Position numbers and translations under genes: made by a program. Below the pieces are notes generated by a model. The model did no database searches, had not been told where the DNA came from, and saw nothing but the letters and a program-made list of their open reading frames with translations. This document shows, piece after piece, positions 10,846-24,600 of a stretch of 64,000 nucleotides of DNA; positions within the stretch are counted from its first letter, which is position 1; each line of letters opens with the position of its first letter. Origin of the DNA: Rhododendron vialii (lineage: Eukaryota; Streptophyta; Magnoliopsida; Ericales; Ericaceae); assembly GCF_030253575.1 (NCBI RefSeq), contig NC_080568.1, forward strand, positions 24,265,501 to 24,329,500, given 5' to 3'.

Positions 10846-13099
10846 AATTCTACTCTTTAAGCCTTCTCAGCTTCAAAAACCCTTCTGATGTTTCACCAGT
10901 GAATCGATTTTTCTGCAAGCTGAGCATTTCTAAGAACTTCGATTTTCCAGAGAATCTGGCAAGGGTAGAACCCATCTCATTATAACTAAAGTCCTAACTC
11001 TGCGACCCTTCCAACTTAGCTTCGTAACCTTCGAGATAGTTATGGGACTCCATTATGTCCTCCTTTCCCAATCTGTTCAATTCCAACATAGAAAGTATTA
11101 TCTGAAAGATCTACATATGTCAACGATCCACCATTGAAAATGCTCTGTATTTCAAAAACTTGATTCATCAATCCTGTTGGCGTATTTGAGTGTAAATCAA
11201 GCACAACTAAGCTTCTGAGGTTGTACCCGGAATCTTTGAAACAATTGAATTTCTTGAGAGGTTTAGCAAGTAGAGAGCTCAGTCAGGTTCCCAGTCCTTG
11301 CGGGGATCGTGCCAGTGAGATAGTTTACAGATAAGTCTAGCTCATGTAAAGAACTAGGAGTTGATGTACAATATTCTGGGAATATATTTTTTTGGTCAAT
11401 CGGAAGTTCATTCAACTACGAGAAAAACCACCACATAGCAGGATCAAGTACCTGTTGGATTCCACATCTGGCCAAGTACATTCTGTCAAGTGATGGCAAC
11501 CCTACCAGCCACTGGGGATTGGGGAAGGGATTAAATTGTTGAAGGATAGATCAAGCGCTTGAAGATTTTAAAGCGAAGAAATCTCACGAGACAATGGTGC
11601 TTGAATCATGTTATGAGAGGCGTTAAATACTAGAAGTTGGGAGAGCTTTCCTATTGCTCTTGGTATTCGACTGGATAACTGGTTTCTGCTCAGATACATC
11701 TCTGATAGGGATGACAGGTTACCCAAACAAGAAGGAATAGTCCCTTCAAGCTTGTTTGTAGATAGGGAAACTCTTTGAAGGGATGTCAGGCACCCAAAAG
11801 TTTGATTTATTTTTCTGGTGAGACAGTTATTATGCAGCCAAAGAAGCCGTAGGGAAGATATTTGACAACAGCTTGTCGGAAATGGGATGGCTCCCTCAAG
11901 AGTGTTGGCATACATAGAGGAAATCACAGTCAAGTTAGCTACTGAGACTGGAATCTTCCCACTGGAGATATTTCGAAAGATCAAGCTCTTCATAAACCCC
12001 GAGATCGCCAACTCTCACTGGTATATAACCAGTTAGAAAATTTTCTTGAAGATTCAACATCACTAAATTTGTCATGTTCGGGATAGACTCTGGTACTACA
12101 CCAGAAAACCAATTGGAATGGAGATCTAGCCTTTTGAGAAATTTTTGGTTACCCAAACTTGAAGGTAGGGAACTGGAAAAGTTGTCCTGATGGAGATACA
12201 TTTCTTCCAGTTGTACAACTTACCGATACTTTCTGGCAGTGGTCCGGTGAATTATAATCAGAGAGGTAGAGCTTCCTGATATTTGGCAGGTGGAAGCCGA
12301 TGGACAGTGGAATTGTTCAATTGAGATTGATAAGTCCTCTAAGGTCGATAAATTCAGGAGATGTGAGGAGGGTTATTGAAAGAAGGAACGATCTTCCATA
12401 GTAGTCTGCAGAGGAGCATCATCACAGGTGATGAATCCAGGGACATTAATCTCTGTTACTCTTCCAGTGGTATTATCACAGGAGATTCCATCCCATTTGC
12501 AGCAACTTTGACCTACCCACTTAGCGATACAGCCGGAAGCGTCAGATTGAAACCGGTTAAGCCTTTTAGGTTCCATTTGATAACAGTAATAGATGGATGA
12601 GATTCGTAAGGAAATGAGATTAGGATTAGGATTATTCATGAGAAGGGATTGATAATGAGAAGGGATTAGTAATGAGTATGTTTGTTTGAGATGAGATTGG
12701 ATGATGAGATTATTAATATCATGTTTGTCTGAGATGAGATTAGATTAGATGATGGAATTGAATTGATAGAAGGAATTAGTAATGAAAATGTGTTGGGGGT
12801 TGGGTTGGGATTGGTAATACCATCTTCCCCGGGTATTCATAATACCCCCTAAAGCCCACCTTACTAGTCCCAATGAACTAATAATCCTAACCCACTTTGG
12901 ATTACCAAACAAAGAATTGGTAGTCCCTTGGGATTGGTAATCCAATCCCAAAGTCTAATAAGTTCATCAAACGGTCTAATAAGTTCATCAAACGGGGCCT
13001 TAGGTCATTGGGGTTGCATTCCACACAAATACTTCTCTTTCCATCTCCAGTTTTCCAGATAGTAAGCACTACAAGAAACCATAGAAGATTGAATCCCAT
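10846..13099 (-). pseudogene. Decayed leucine-rich-repeat receptor-like protein gene
   Basis: The start at 13099 (MGFNLLWFLVVLTIWKTGDG) looks like a signal peptide and is followed by CVECNPNDL, the usual opening of an LRR N-terminal cap. The cap continues beyond a MITE as CIAKWVGQSCCKWDGISCDN and TTGRVTEINVPG (about 12430-12565). Leucine-rich repeats follow, such as LKRLDLHSNWFSGVVPESI (about 12100-12140), LQRVSLSTNKLEGTIPSCLG (about 11700-11790) and LEMLSLQKNRFTG (about 10910-10950). The reading frame is lost repeatedly: the cap, the middle repeats and the C-terminal repeats lie in different frames with stops between them (for instance around 11000-11570 and after 12200). Intact relatives are cell-surface LRR proteins of about 450-600 residues. 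The 3' part is cut off by the pararetrovirus at 10846. Confidence 0.8.
12569..12999. mobile_element. Tourist-like (PIF/Harbinger) MITE inside the LRR pseudogene
   Basis: The ends are imperfect inverted repeats, GGTTCCATTTGATAAC on the left and GGCCCCGTTTGATGAAC on the right (reversed). Both are flanked by TTA (12566-12568 and 13000-13002), the 3-bp target duplication of PIF/Harbinger elements. The element is 431 bp, has no transposase, and splits the LRR N-terminal cap after CNPNDL. Confidence 0.8.
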
Positions 13100-15153
13100 T
13101 TTCTCTGCCTTGTTTGAAAGGGTTATAAATTGATTGATCATCAATGGGATATTAGGGAAGTTTTGAAGGTAACATGCAGTTAAGAATGTGTGAAGGTTAC
13201 AATAGAGAGGATTTAGTGTTGGTCAGAGATCTCAATAATGATGCTTTTCCTTTTTGTCATCTGATTTAGTGTTGATATGGGGATCATGCAAGGCACTTCC
13301 TGTAGAGCACCATACAAGGCACTTCTAGACTGTCCACGAGTGTTTTTAATGGTCCGGATTTAAAATAAACTCTTATCGGAAAGAGATTAATAAACTCTTA
13401 TAGGAAGTGCTCTGCAGGATTATTCCGCTAAAAAGAATGGATGCGTCTGAAACTTTGATGCAGCTAAAGAATACCATTCAGATGAATTTCATTAATAATT
13501 AATTATAAGCTCAGGTATCTCTTGCCTTAATACTGGCAAATGATTAATCTATTTATCTGTTTTGCATTGTTTGAAAGAGCCAAAACATTTAACCTTAGAA
13601 GCTGCAATAGTTTTGTGGAGTGATTTGTAGAGACAAAGGAAAATGAAGGAGAAAAGCACAGAAAGCGTTTGACTAAAATCAAAATATCTACACTCACCTT
13701 AATACTACGTCTTCTCCCATTCTCGTTCCTTTTTCGTCGACAAATCCAAAATCGTGAGGCTAACGGGTAGCTTTATTTTTTGCGAGTTGCTGCACTAGAA
13801 GAGTATTACACTGGTCGAATCTCTCTTAATGCATTCTTTCCCCCCCACCCGCGATTATATTGATTTGTGAATTTTTTTTTATTTTTTTAACGAAACAAAT
13901 GCATCTTTTTGAAAGACTAGGTTTGCGCGTCGGACACTTATTTAGGGACGAAGCGAGTATATCTTTTGGTCCTTTTCAGGAATTGGAAATTCAAGGGGAT
14001 CTCCCAATCAATACTTGTTTAAACTTTCACTTTTCAGCGAATCCAAGTCGGAAATAGATAGATATATTTTGAAGAAATTTAAAGATCTGTTGGAATAAAT
14101 AAGTTGCAATCATTTAATTTGAAAACCTAAACGAGTTCCAATTTGTGAACCCCAAAGTCAGCCAAAAAAAAAAAAAAAAATCTAAAATCAAGTGGTCTTT
14201 CTTAGGCCAACTCAAATATGCATTATAACGAAGTTCTAACTCTTCATCGAAAAACTCAAATATGCATTTTTTATCATCCAAAAATTGGATTTGGATCGGT
14301 CCTTTTGGGCATTGGACTAGTTTCCTTAGATAAGCAGATGCTATAGTGACTTTGATGATTCGAATGTTCATCTTGCAGGGCCTCCCAGCATATTAATTAT
14401 TCAAGTTAATTAATTTAATTGGACAACTGTATCATCTGGTTAGATCGTAACTATCCTTAACAAATTCGTTAATTTTGCGGGATAATAATGGATTTATTCA
14501 TCGAATAATACCCTTGAACGGAAACTGTGACCGAACTAGAACCATTTCCTTTGTTATCGGCGTCAATGCTTATTTTATGCCAAGTGCTATGAGCCTATGA
14601 CACTGCAATTGTGATATGTTTTTTTATTTTAAAGAATAGTAAATTGATACTATTTCAACAATAACCACGTGGTATAGACCGTGAAGTGATATTGGACCGT
14701 CACATTTTTAGTTTCGAAATATATATAGGAAAATGATTTTGGCACTCCCATTTTTTTTTATAATTGCACTCCAAATTTTATCATTTGTGAGAAACGAAAA
14801 CAAGAAAATGGGGGAATTTTCTTTAATTTTTTTCTTCCCTTTTTGGTTTAATGAGATAGCCAGCTGTTGAGATTAGGAGTTCGAATTCCCTCGGGATTTT
14901 GAGACTGTCAAAAGAAGGATTGCTGTTTTGTAATTCTATAAAAAATAATATAAATTAAAAGATATAGCCAATCTTTTGAGAATTCCAAAAAACGAAAGAG
15001 GATAAAAAATTTGGAACGGAGGGAGTAAATAAAACCGGGTTAAGGTTGTCCCATCCAGCTTGGCTTTTGTTTGGGCCGGGAACGAGCCTACAATAATGAT
15101 CGAAATCGTTCATTTTATAAAGTTCGCCTAGTGCCTTGATCGTGCAGAAAAAC
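13100..15153. other. Intergenic spacer without a gene
   Basis: AT-rich and non-coding. It holds a partial Stowaway-like end (13855-13958), a half MITE resembling the elements at 24150 and 30907 (around 14730-14790, containing TTTTGGCACTCC), and a scrap ending GGAACGGAGGGAGTA near 15020. No coding region is supported. Confidence 0.5.
13855..13958. mobile_element. Truncated Stowaway-like MITE, one half only
   Basis: The segment from AACGAAACAAATGCATC to CACTTATTTAGGGACGAAG closely matches the right half of the complete element at 63520-63732. The opposite terminal repeat (CTCCCTCCGTC) is missing. Confidence 0.65.
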
Positions 15154-17896
15154 TGTGGGCACACGCCCCGAAATTTTCAATTTCCGTCCAAGAAAATCGG
15201 GTGGGCCCTTTTTTGGAAAGCGCGGCGAAACGCTTACAGTTCAGAGTCGCCACTCGGGTTTTGCGGTGAAACACCCAAGGAACCGAACTTGAAACGCTCG
15301 CCACGTTGTTTGATTTTGAAAAGGCGTAGACTGGTCCGTCATCACCTTCGATATCTGAGGTTCGGGAGTGAGGTTACGAGAGGGGAAGGGTTTTATGGCA
15401 CCCCTCTCGCCCGATCCGAGAATCGGTCTCTACTCAGGCATTTTGTATTTGCATTTTTCTCTCATTAATCATTTTTTAGCCAGTTAGGGCGGGGGAGCAG
15501 TTAAAGGGGATTAAAACTGTAACAAGTTGCATTTATGTGACAACATGTGATGGATGCTTGATCTAAACAGGTATAATAGATTGAGAACAAGCACCTGTGA
15601 GCATTTTAAACAAACTGGGACACGTTGTCCTAGAACGAGGCACGCAAGAGGACGCTGTATGCACCGGCCAGGCCACTGCATGCAGAGACGACTTGCGTGC
15701 GCCACCGGTATACTGGCGTGCGTCGGTAAATCTAAACTCACAACTCCTGTTTCTCAACCCTCTGGGCTTTGAAAGAACCAGTGCACACCCAGGACAAACC
15801 ACGCAGTCAATATAACAGGATAAATACAGTTATAGACAACAGAGATGACTTTAGAGCAGTAAAATAAGCAGAACGCCCCATAAACAGTATGGGGAACATA
15901 AACGGAGGCCAAGGCTCGAATGTCATGCAAGGGCCAGCCACTGGACCCGTCAAAACTGTCATACGCCGGTCCAAAGACCCCGTACGCCAGTTACACTACT
16001 TGGTCAGTGCTTGGCTTTGCATGATCTGGGTTCTGGAACACAACTAGAAGGATTCCAGAGGCCCTCTAAAATAGAAATAACAGATAAACAACTACACAGT
16101 TCTAATATACAGAAAAACAGTAAACTGGTTCTTAGCATGCATAAAGGTGATAAGATGGAAGAAAACGGAAAGATTGATGATCAATGATCCCCACGCTAGT
16201 GGTGCACATACAGCCATTACTGGCGTACGACTTGTTAGTACTGGCGCGCGCCACTGATCATCTCATACGGGTGTTAATATTTTGCCAGCTTGAGGCCAGG
16301 ATTGGTATTGATTACCAACCTGGACCTCACTAGCTCCCCTCAGGGCTCAGAACAGAAAGGATCACAAAGGTGGTATACCTTTGGTTTGAGTTAACAATGG
16401 GTTTGAGCTTGAAACTTGAGGCTTAATGGATGGATGGTGAATGTTTAAGAGTGAGGGATGAGGGAAAGACTCTCTTGCTTGCTCTTCCCAAAAGGGTGGA
16501 GAAAAGAAAGCAAGAAAGCCAAAAGGGAGAGAAAGAAGCTTGGAGAGTCTTAATGTGTGTAACCCTTTGCAAATGAATGCAAAGGGGTGCATTTATAGCC
16601 AAAGGGGTGACTGAGAGAGGAGTAATCAGTTGGGTTAGGGGGCTGGTTGAGTTAAGAAGGGAGCCTCCCATGCATAGTTGTCAAATCGTGAATCGAATCG
16701 AGAATCGAAATGGTCATTTTTCGAATCGTGAATCGAATTGAATCCTGAATCGCTCTGATTCGGTCATGACTTCTAGAATGCATAGAAACCTATGCTTATT
16801 GATTAGGGTAACAATAATATATACTACAAACGAAAGATTTAGACCTAAATCAATAAATACTTTCTTCTAAATGATGATTTGATAATAACGTGGAATATTA
16901 GGTAAGTTGCTTCTATTGCAACTACCAAGAGATGATTCGTGAAGCCGACTTATGGTTCTTTTTGTACAAAAGAGTTATAAGTCCAAAACAAACCCTTAAA
17001 AGATCTATAGGGTTGTTATATTCCATTTATTTTCCTCATTTTCGATTCACTCTCGTAAAAAATCTCTTTTTCTTATTATCTATCCATATAACATAGACAA
17101 AAGATGACATATAACAATACTAGAGCTTAAAAAAATATTTGAACCCTTTTCAAACAACAAAAGAAGCAAAACAAGAGTAAAAAATGAATTTCGAAAATTT
17201 TAAGTGAATCAAACTATCCACTGATTCACTTACGATTCTCAGCTATTTCCGATTCGGCAACCTATTCGTATCGATTACCCAATGAATCGTACGATACGAA
17301 TCGTAAATCACCGATTCACTTACGATTCTCAACTATTTTCGATTCGGCAGCCTATTCGTATTGATTACCCACCGAATCGTATCGAATCGTACGATACGAA
17401 TCGTGAATCGTACGATTCTGACAACTATGCTCCCGTGCATTAAATGCATGGGACTAGGTGATGGGAGATGTAGGAGAGAGAGGGGAAAGCCTCTGCAGAG
17501 TATAATCATCAGGGGATTGTAGACTACGTCAGGGTGGCCACAAAAGTCCCGAGCACGTGGTTGAATAGTGATGTTTGACCGACTTTTGACTGGCGTGCGC
17601 CGATATTGTACGTGCGTGCACCGGTGGCAACTGAGTCAACAGTCGATGACTGACACGTGGCAGTTGACCGGCGCACACCAGCATAATACTGGCATAAGCA
17701 AGTATGGTTTTGCTGAGGCCATTTGGTTCTAGCTTGAAGGGTCTGGGCAGGGCTCGACAAAGGTTTGAACGAGGTTCAGGACGCTTAAAGCTCAAACACA
17801 CCATTAGCCTCGAAGTGTTCTTGACCGTAATCATCATTGGGGAATCAAAATCCGTAAGTAAACTGATCTTGGACAATCCAGAATAGGGTGTCTACA
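15154..17896. mobile_element. Solo LTR of a large (Gypsy-type) retrotransposon
   Basis: The sequence begins TGTGGGCACACG and ends GGTGTCTACA, and is flanked on both sides by AAAAC (15149-15153 and 17897-17901), a perfect 5-bp target duplication. Near the start it has the GAGTCGCCACTCGGG and ACGAGAGGGGAAGG blocks that recur in long plant Gypsy LTRs. No gag-pol sequence and no second LTR are present, so it is a solo LTR left by recombination. About 756 bp of its 2.74 kb is a later nested insertion. The Gypsy assignment is from memory of similar LTRs. Confidence 0.75.
16674..17429. mobile_element. Mutator-type MITE nested in the solo LTR
   Basis: Inverted ends ATAGTTGTCA and TGACAACTAT enclose AT-rich DNA that has tandem GAATCGTA/CGATTC motifs near both ends. 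The flanks read CTCCCATGC and CTCCCGTGC, a 9-bp target duplication with one change. No transposase. It inserted after the LTR did. Confidence 0.75.
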
Positions 17897-18672
17897 AAAA
17901 CATGTTTATCGAACCAGAACCCGGTGTGAACTATGAACCAACATGCAAAAAGAAGAATGCCTTAGAACTCTTATTCGAGTTTCGTAGATGATTGGAAATG
18001 GAGACATGCCCAGCATAATTCAATGGAATGCCTTTCCCCTTTTAGAAGAAAGCCAAAAAAGGTCCTTCACAGCTCTGGTCTATAGACCATATTCTCCATT
18101 CTCCAAATTGAAGGTTTAGTCCAACTTCCAAGTAAAATCATGAAAATTTCATTTGTTTCTAAGAACTAAACATGTATGCCACAGTTACTTGCTCACTAGA
18201 ACTGCTACCTAGGCAGTATTTCTTTCACTTTTGGTTCACTAAAATGGAGCTGAATGGCATGAACATAGACTTAAAATAAATCATTTGAGGAGTTGGTTTG
18301 CCGAAAGAGAGAGAATTTGCTATGCCAATGATCTCTAGTGAATAATGGACGTTCCATTGGAGGCCAAGGAGTGACCATTCCAGCCTCTCCCAAAATTATT
18401 CCCGCAAACCAAACACTACCGACGGATTCATGGAAACGAAAAGTTAAATATCTCTAGGCAAGTAATGGCAAGAGCCAAGGTTTAGATTAAGCACAAACTC
18501 AAGAATGATACATTCAAGTTACGAAGCTTACTTGAAAACTTTTATAAAGAAAGAGCACTCCCCCTTATTGTTTAGGATATACGTAACAGGTGTGTCGTAT
18601 TTACACAGTATCTACTCTTCCACAAAATTTGGTTGAAAGTAACTGTTACCTTCAGCGATGAAAGCCCAAACA
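17897..18672. other. Spacer downstream of EXO84B, no gene seen
   Basis: Between the solo LTR and the EXO84B stop codon. It includes the EXO84B 3' untranslated region on the minus strand; no other coding or RNA feature is visible. Confidence 0.5.
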
Positions 18673-21600
18673 CTAGTTGCTACCGTGAGAGATGGCTGAT
18701 GATATAGATTTTGCAGATACAGATGCAGTAGGGCTAAGAATATCCTGATCTACATTTCCAAAAGTGGCCTGTCCTGTCAACATCTTTATTGCTATTTGAG
18801 CAACCTCAGCAAACCAGTCATCCTCCGGTAATACACTGAAAAACATGGAGGTCCAGGACTTTCAGTAGATACTCAAATTGACAAGAGGATGTCAAGAGTT
18901 ACATATCTAATGCAATGGAAGTAAAGTAGTATACAGTAAGTTTTGAGAACCTTAATCATGAAAGAAAGATGAAAAAGATAAACTTGCATGAAGTTATTTC
19001 CCTCTTTCCAATTTTTTCTTCCTTTTTTTTCTTGTCCAACTAGGCATACCTGTAAGGATCTAAGCCAGTCGCAGCAACTGATTCAATAGCTCGGCCTATG
19101 ATGTTTTTAATAACTTGATGAAGATTTCGAGACAAGTAACGCCCCTGGGATGCAAAGAGTATCACAAACTCCATGTCCAAGTAAAACTGCAAAAAGTGAG
19201 GAGAAATCTTAGTGACCTTTTTTTACCCCCCTCACAAAAGGGCAGAAAGCAGAACAGAAAACAAAAAACCTGTTGAAGGCCTAGAGGACCCAGAGGCTTT
19301 GGCCCCTCCTCTATCTCTTCCCAAAAGCTTTGGTCATCGGAAAGCCACAAGATGACGGTCTCTGTGAGTCTCATCAATAGCATAGTTGCAAACCTTTCCC
19401 TTCCCACAAACGTGTCCGAAGCAATGCTTGCAATTCGAGTCAACTTTGCAAAAAGTTCCTGAACAGATATGTTTTTGCGGATGAACCGCTCAACATTGGC
19501 ATGCAAATGCAAGTAATTATGCAACAAAGCATGTATAGCATATAAAAGCATCACCCTTGAATTCTTAACATGCAAATGTCATCGGGAAGATGGGGCGTAA
19601 TTCCTGCCATTACCCATCTGCGGTAAAATATGAAGGGAAGATGGGAGAACTAGAGCTGAAAAAGTTTAAATAGAAATAAACGGCAACTGTCCTAAATCAT
19701 GAAAATAGCATACAGGTGGTAGCTAGCAAGGAAAGAATTGAGGAGGCTGTATTGAAACCAATGTTACATGGATTTGGGTTTGAGTACTGGGTATAGGTAT
19801 GTGTTTAGCAGTCTTTAGTGTTCGATTCATCTAATAGACTAATTCCCATGTCATGGACACGTGGATATCTCAATATATTAATACCTGTCAATGTTATCTC
19901 GTATTATGTAGGGTAAATTATGCTTACTAGCCGTTAGAGAGTAGTTCATGCATATTATGGTTATTTTTATACAGAGTTATACAACAAACTTGAATACTGA
20001 AAATGATTACTCAGTGAATGTCCAACTACATCGAAAGCATTTTCCCTTAACAAAGTGTCGAGTGTGCGGCATGGGCACTTCATATATTTAGACAAGGTCA
20101 TGTACCAAGGATTGAGGCCAGACTATCAAATTTGTATTTTCCACTGAATTTAAACCATCTAAAGCTATAGCGATTTGTTCCAGTGCCTTACAGGCACTGC
20201 ATCATTATTTCACCTAGCAACACCACAGAGAAAGGCCATAGACGTGGTCACTTTGACTACAGAGGGGACCTAAAAGTGCTGAAGTACTACTTTTGAATCT
20301 AAAAACTATTTAGTGATGTTGCTCCAATGCTCCTTGTATAGAACTTTTTTCTGTGTTGTTTGCCCAATTCTTATGCAAGTCGGACCCATCATCAAGCACA
20401 ATTAACCATTCTTAATTCATTACGTACTATTTTTCATAGTCCTAATTGTATTGGACATTCAGTAACTAGCAAGTTTCATCATCCTTGTCAATTTGGCATG
20501 ATCTATAATTTTACAAACAAAACAAGTACACTCCCAAGTGCAATTTTTCTTCTAAAGTGCACCCTCCATAGGTTGTCCAAAATATTAGTCCAAGTCAAAA
20601 AAAGGAAGGGGTTTAGATCTCCAAACTAAGCTTCACAAATTAGTCCGTCAAAAATAGTTTCAAAAGTGGGGCATTAGGACGCAACGGTGCAAGTGAAGAG
20701 TGAAATCAATTGTTTAAGAGGACATGCGTCAAAGTTGGAAGTCCCCAAAACTAAGAGGAAGGGGACAAAAGAGCACCTGATATATTGGAGAAGGAAACCA
20801 CTCAGGCTCATCTGCATTTCCATCCATGCTTATGTACATCTCTGCACTCAGCCGGACGCTGCCATCTTCCATAAAGATGAGCTCAAGGGCATGTTGTCGA
20901 CAGAAGCTATCTCTCAACTGATCAACAAAGCGCTGAAGCCGCCTCTTCAATTCCCTCTGCTCTGGAGCACGATTTTGCCTTTCAGATGTCCTTCTGGGGG
21001 GTTCATCAATTCTACTATTCTGGCTGAAGGGTTGAAGCTTGGAAGCAGCACGTGGGAGCAACTCATCTGCTAACAACAAGGCGTTTGCTAGGAGAGCTAT
21101 CTGTTGGGCTTCAGTCTCTGCCATTCTAACTATTCTACTCCCAGACCCCTCCAAGTTCTCAGTCTCCACTGAACCAGGCAATGCGTTTATGAGCATATTG
21201 ACATATGAATTGAAAGCTTGTACAAGGCCTTCCAATGCGTGGTCTGCGAATTGCAAGCTCTCAAGGGGACCCACATCCTCGCAGAGATCCTGAAAAGTAT
21301 GACAGAGATAATATGAGTGCAGAAACTTGAGTGAGCCCTACATAGAAAGCAGATTGGAAGATGATTGAATGCGTGTTTCAAACCAATCCAGTGCCTTAAT
21401 AGTTCTTACCAGGTGGAGTAAGACAACTTACATTGCTTCTATGGCCAAATTAACTTTACACCAGAAACATTGTCGCAACTTGTTGCATGACAAAGAACAA
21501 ACCGAACCAATTTATTCAATTCGCGTGTCAAGAGCTATGTAATCTTTTAGTTTTTTAATTAATCCATATCCTTTTTCTCATAGTGTTCCATGTTGACTTA

Positions 21601-24600
21601 GCCTTGCCTCCCCTTGTATTTTCATAACAATAGTCTTATGGCTGTACTTCACTACTCTATCTACCGCTTTTCTTTAGTAGTTCATCTACTGCTCTTCATT
21701 TTGTGCGACCAAACCACGTTAATGCTACCTCTGCGGATTCAGAAACATTTTTGCATGACAAGGAAAAAGACTGGATTGAGAAATAAGGATGTTATATATG
21801 ACAATAGTCCTTTGATATTGTGCAAAAAGGAAGGATAAAAGTAAATCACCTGGGCCATGGAATTGAACCTGTGAGCACTGCTAGACAGCTTTGATTGTGA
21901 TGCAATCACACTACCAAGAGATGCACTACCCAAAGACCGCGTACCAACTGGTGGATAAGCAAGTGACCAATCATCTGCAGCAGCAAATGCAGCAGTGCTG
22001 TGTTCAATTCTCTTCAAATTCGCACTCAATGCTTGTTCAATACAAGGCCTAAAGAGTCGTAAGAGGACAGGAGAAAGAGCCAATCCACGAGATTCTAACA
22101 AAGAACAGTGACCCAGGCAAATTTGGACACACTCAGCCACAACTCTTAACCCACCCCCAGCCGCTGATGAGGCAAGAACATGTCTTTTAATTAGTAGAGA
22201 GAAAGACTCAGTCTCCTTCACAGCCCAAGTGACAAGCTCAGACGTGTAAGCCGGCTCATCCCCAAAAACGGCCAAAGAATCACTCGCAGCCTGTGCAATA
22301 GTGGAAAACACAAGTTGTGAAAGGGATGAAGTATATGTGGCCCCATTTGAAGTTCCTGGGCGAAGACCTTGCATGTTGTACTGTAACTTCTGCTTGTGTG
22401 ACTTGAGGAGCAAGTTATGAGCACGTGGACCATCCCCCAGTTGTTTCAAAGCTTGAACAGATGAACGAAGCTCAACACTACGCGTGGAAGGTTGACAAGC
22501 GGCTTCTGCAAGCTGATCGGCTAGTCTTTGCCTTTGTTCTGTGATAGTGTTCTTTAATAACAAGAGTGAAGATTGAGTCAGTGTTTTCTGGTGATTAGCT
22601 TCCTTTGCTATACGTTCTCCTTCATCTAAAGCATCAAGAGCTTCCTTCACTCTCCTTTCAGCTAGTAAAACTTCAAGGTCTTCCAAAAATTGAGCTAGCC
22701 ATTTTTCTGTATTTGATGGTTCTCTATCTTCCAAATCGAATATGTTGACTTTCATTGAACCTTCTGAACCAGAAGAGAATGATTCTAGACGAGCTCCTTC
22801 AGACAAAGCGTGAATGAGAGCTGCTTGAGTAGATAGGAAGTTTCTCAAGGAGAGTAGCTGCCCTTCAAGATCAGAAATCTCCCTTGATGTACTGCATAGG
22901 GAAATGATGTAAGATAGGATTTAAGGATAATAGATTCCACAGAGTTGGATTCTCAATTGCAAATAGTATGTCCATCTGGTCATGACAAAACTGACGTCGC
23001 TGAGAAATTCATGGAGTTTCTAATTACTCTTATTAATTATTACCCTTAGTTATGACAAAAGGCACTTTAACTTGCTCAGAATGTACGCATTCTACATTGA
23101 AACTATCCCACATATATAAACTACAAAAAAAAAAAAAAAAAATTTCCATATGCTGCACACATTAGTTGAATTACATTGCATAAGAATGTTGTTCTCCATG
23201 TTTATTATGAAGACTTTGCCCATACTATCAAATACGGCATGTGTTCAGTATTTGCTGAGACCAAGTATCCAAAATGTTACATGATAATATCTGAATTATA
23301 ACCATGCCTTAAGGAAATAAGAATGAAGATGAATGCTGCGATCAACTTTGAGAAAAACCTAGGAATATGGTTCATAAAAACTGGATGAAGTTTCAATTGC
23401 TGACAAAGGAGCTACTTGGAAAACCAAATAAGTAGAAGTGGAACCACCAATAAAAATGCCTGAAACATAAAATAACAAGGACAAAAAAAGATATGTAAAG
23501 GGAGAACCTGAAAATATTTGATTTTTTTCTTACAATTACAGAAATCATGCTCACCGTATAAAAGCTGAATAATTTGCATAGACGCTTTTGCGCATCTCCT
23601 CTGCAGATGCTGCCTTTAAATCCACAAGGTACTTGACCAACATCCTAATTTGCTGTTAGTAGTGCACAAAATTGATTAAAACAGATGCTTCACACTTGAT
23701 AAGGACGTCAAACTTACTCTTCCACATATAAGCAAGAGCCTTTTGCACTACTTTCCAGTATAAATTTTCTTCGCAGTTGGAGATTATTATACTGAAAAGT
23801 AAGAGTTGTGTATCGAGATACAAAGATTTGCCGCGAATGATACACAATAACGGCACAAGCACATGGACTATTATTCAAACCAGGGAACATATGAACTGTC
23901 ATTAATTAACATAAGTCATAAAAACACTTAAAACGCATAAAAAAGAGCGAAAAAAAAACAAAAAACAAAAAACAAAACCCATCAGAAGCGAGGGTCTGCA
24001 GAGCTCTAACTTAACTAACATCACCAAATACGATTGTAATTCACAACTTAATGCATGTATGTACATCTCTGGGTACATAATCAAGTGTTTGTGTGCTTGG
24101 GCAAGTACACTCAAAATCAACAGAAGCTATATTCCAGTCATATTTAAAGAGAATGATTTTTCCACTCCACACATTTTTATAACGCACTTCATAATTTGTC
24201 TTCTAGTGCATAAAATTACGCACCCCACAACTCCCAATACATTGTATAAGAAGAATTTTGAAGTGCGTTTTATAAAAACGTGGAGTGCAAAGATTATTTC
24301 CCTATTTAAATAAACCCAAAACCGGGATTTTTGCGCTACGTGGGGACCCTATAGCAAAATCGTTGATGAACTAATGCAAGGTAGGTAATAAATTGCCATA
24401 ACTTTTGACATTTGGTAGACGACGGGGGCGGCTCTAGTAGTGTTTCAGCGGTTCAAGCAAGCCCCTAGGTTTAAAAAATGTACTGAAATTTTATACTTTT
24501 TATATGTAATTTGATTTTTTTTCTTTAATATTGTCTGCACTGGATCGTTCAAACAAAGCCAAAATAAATGAAAATTCCCTTGAATTAGTGAGTATGTAAA

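Noticed and set aside
15511-15815. Overlapping short frames on both strands with CATGCAGTGGCC-type sequence
   Set aside because: They are inside the solo LTR, where moderately GC-rich sequence keeps frames open by chance.
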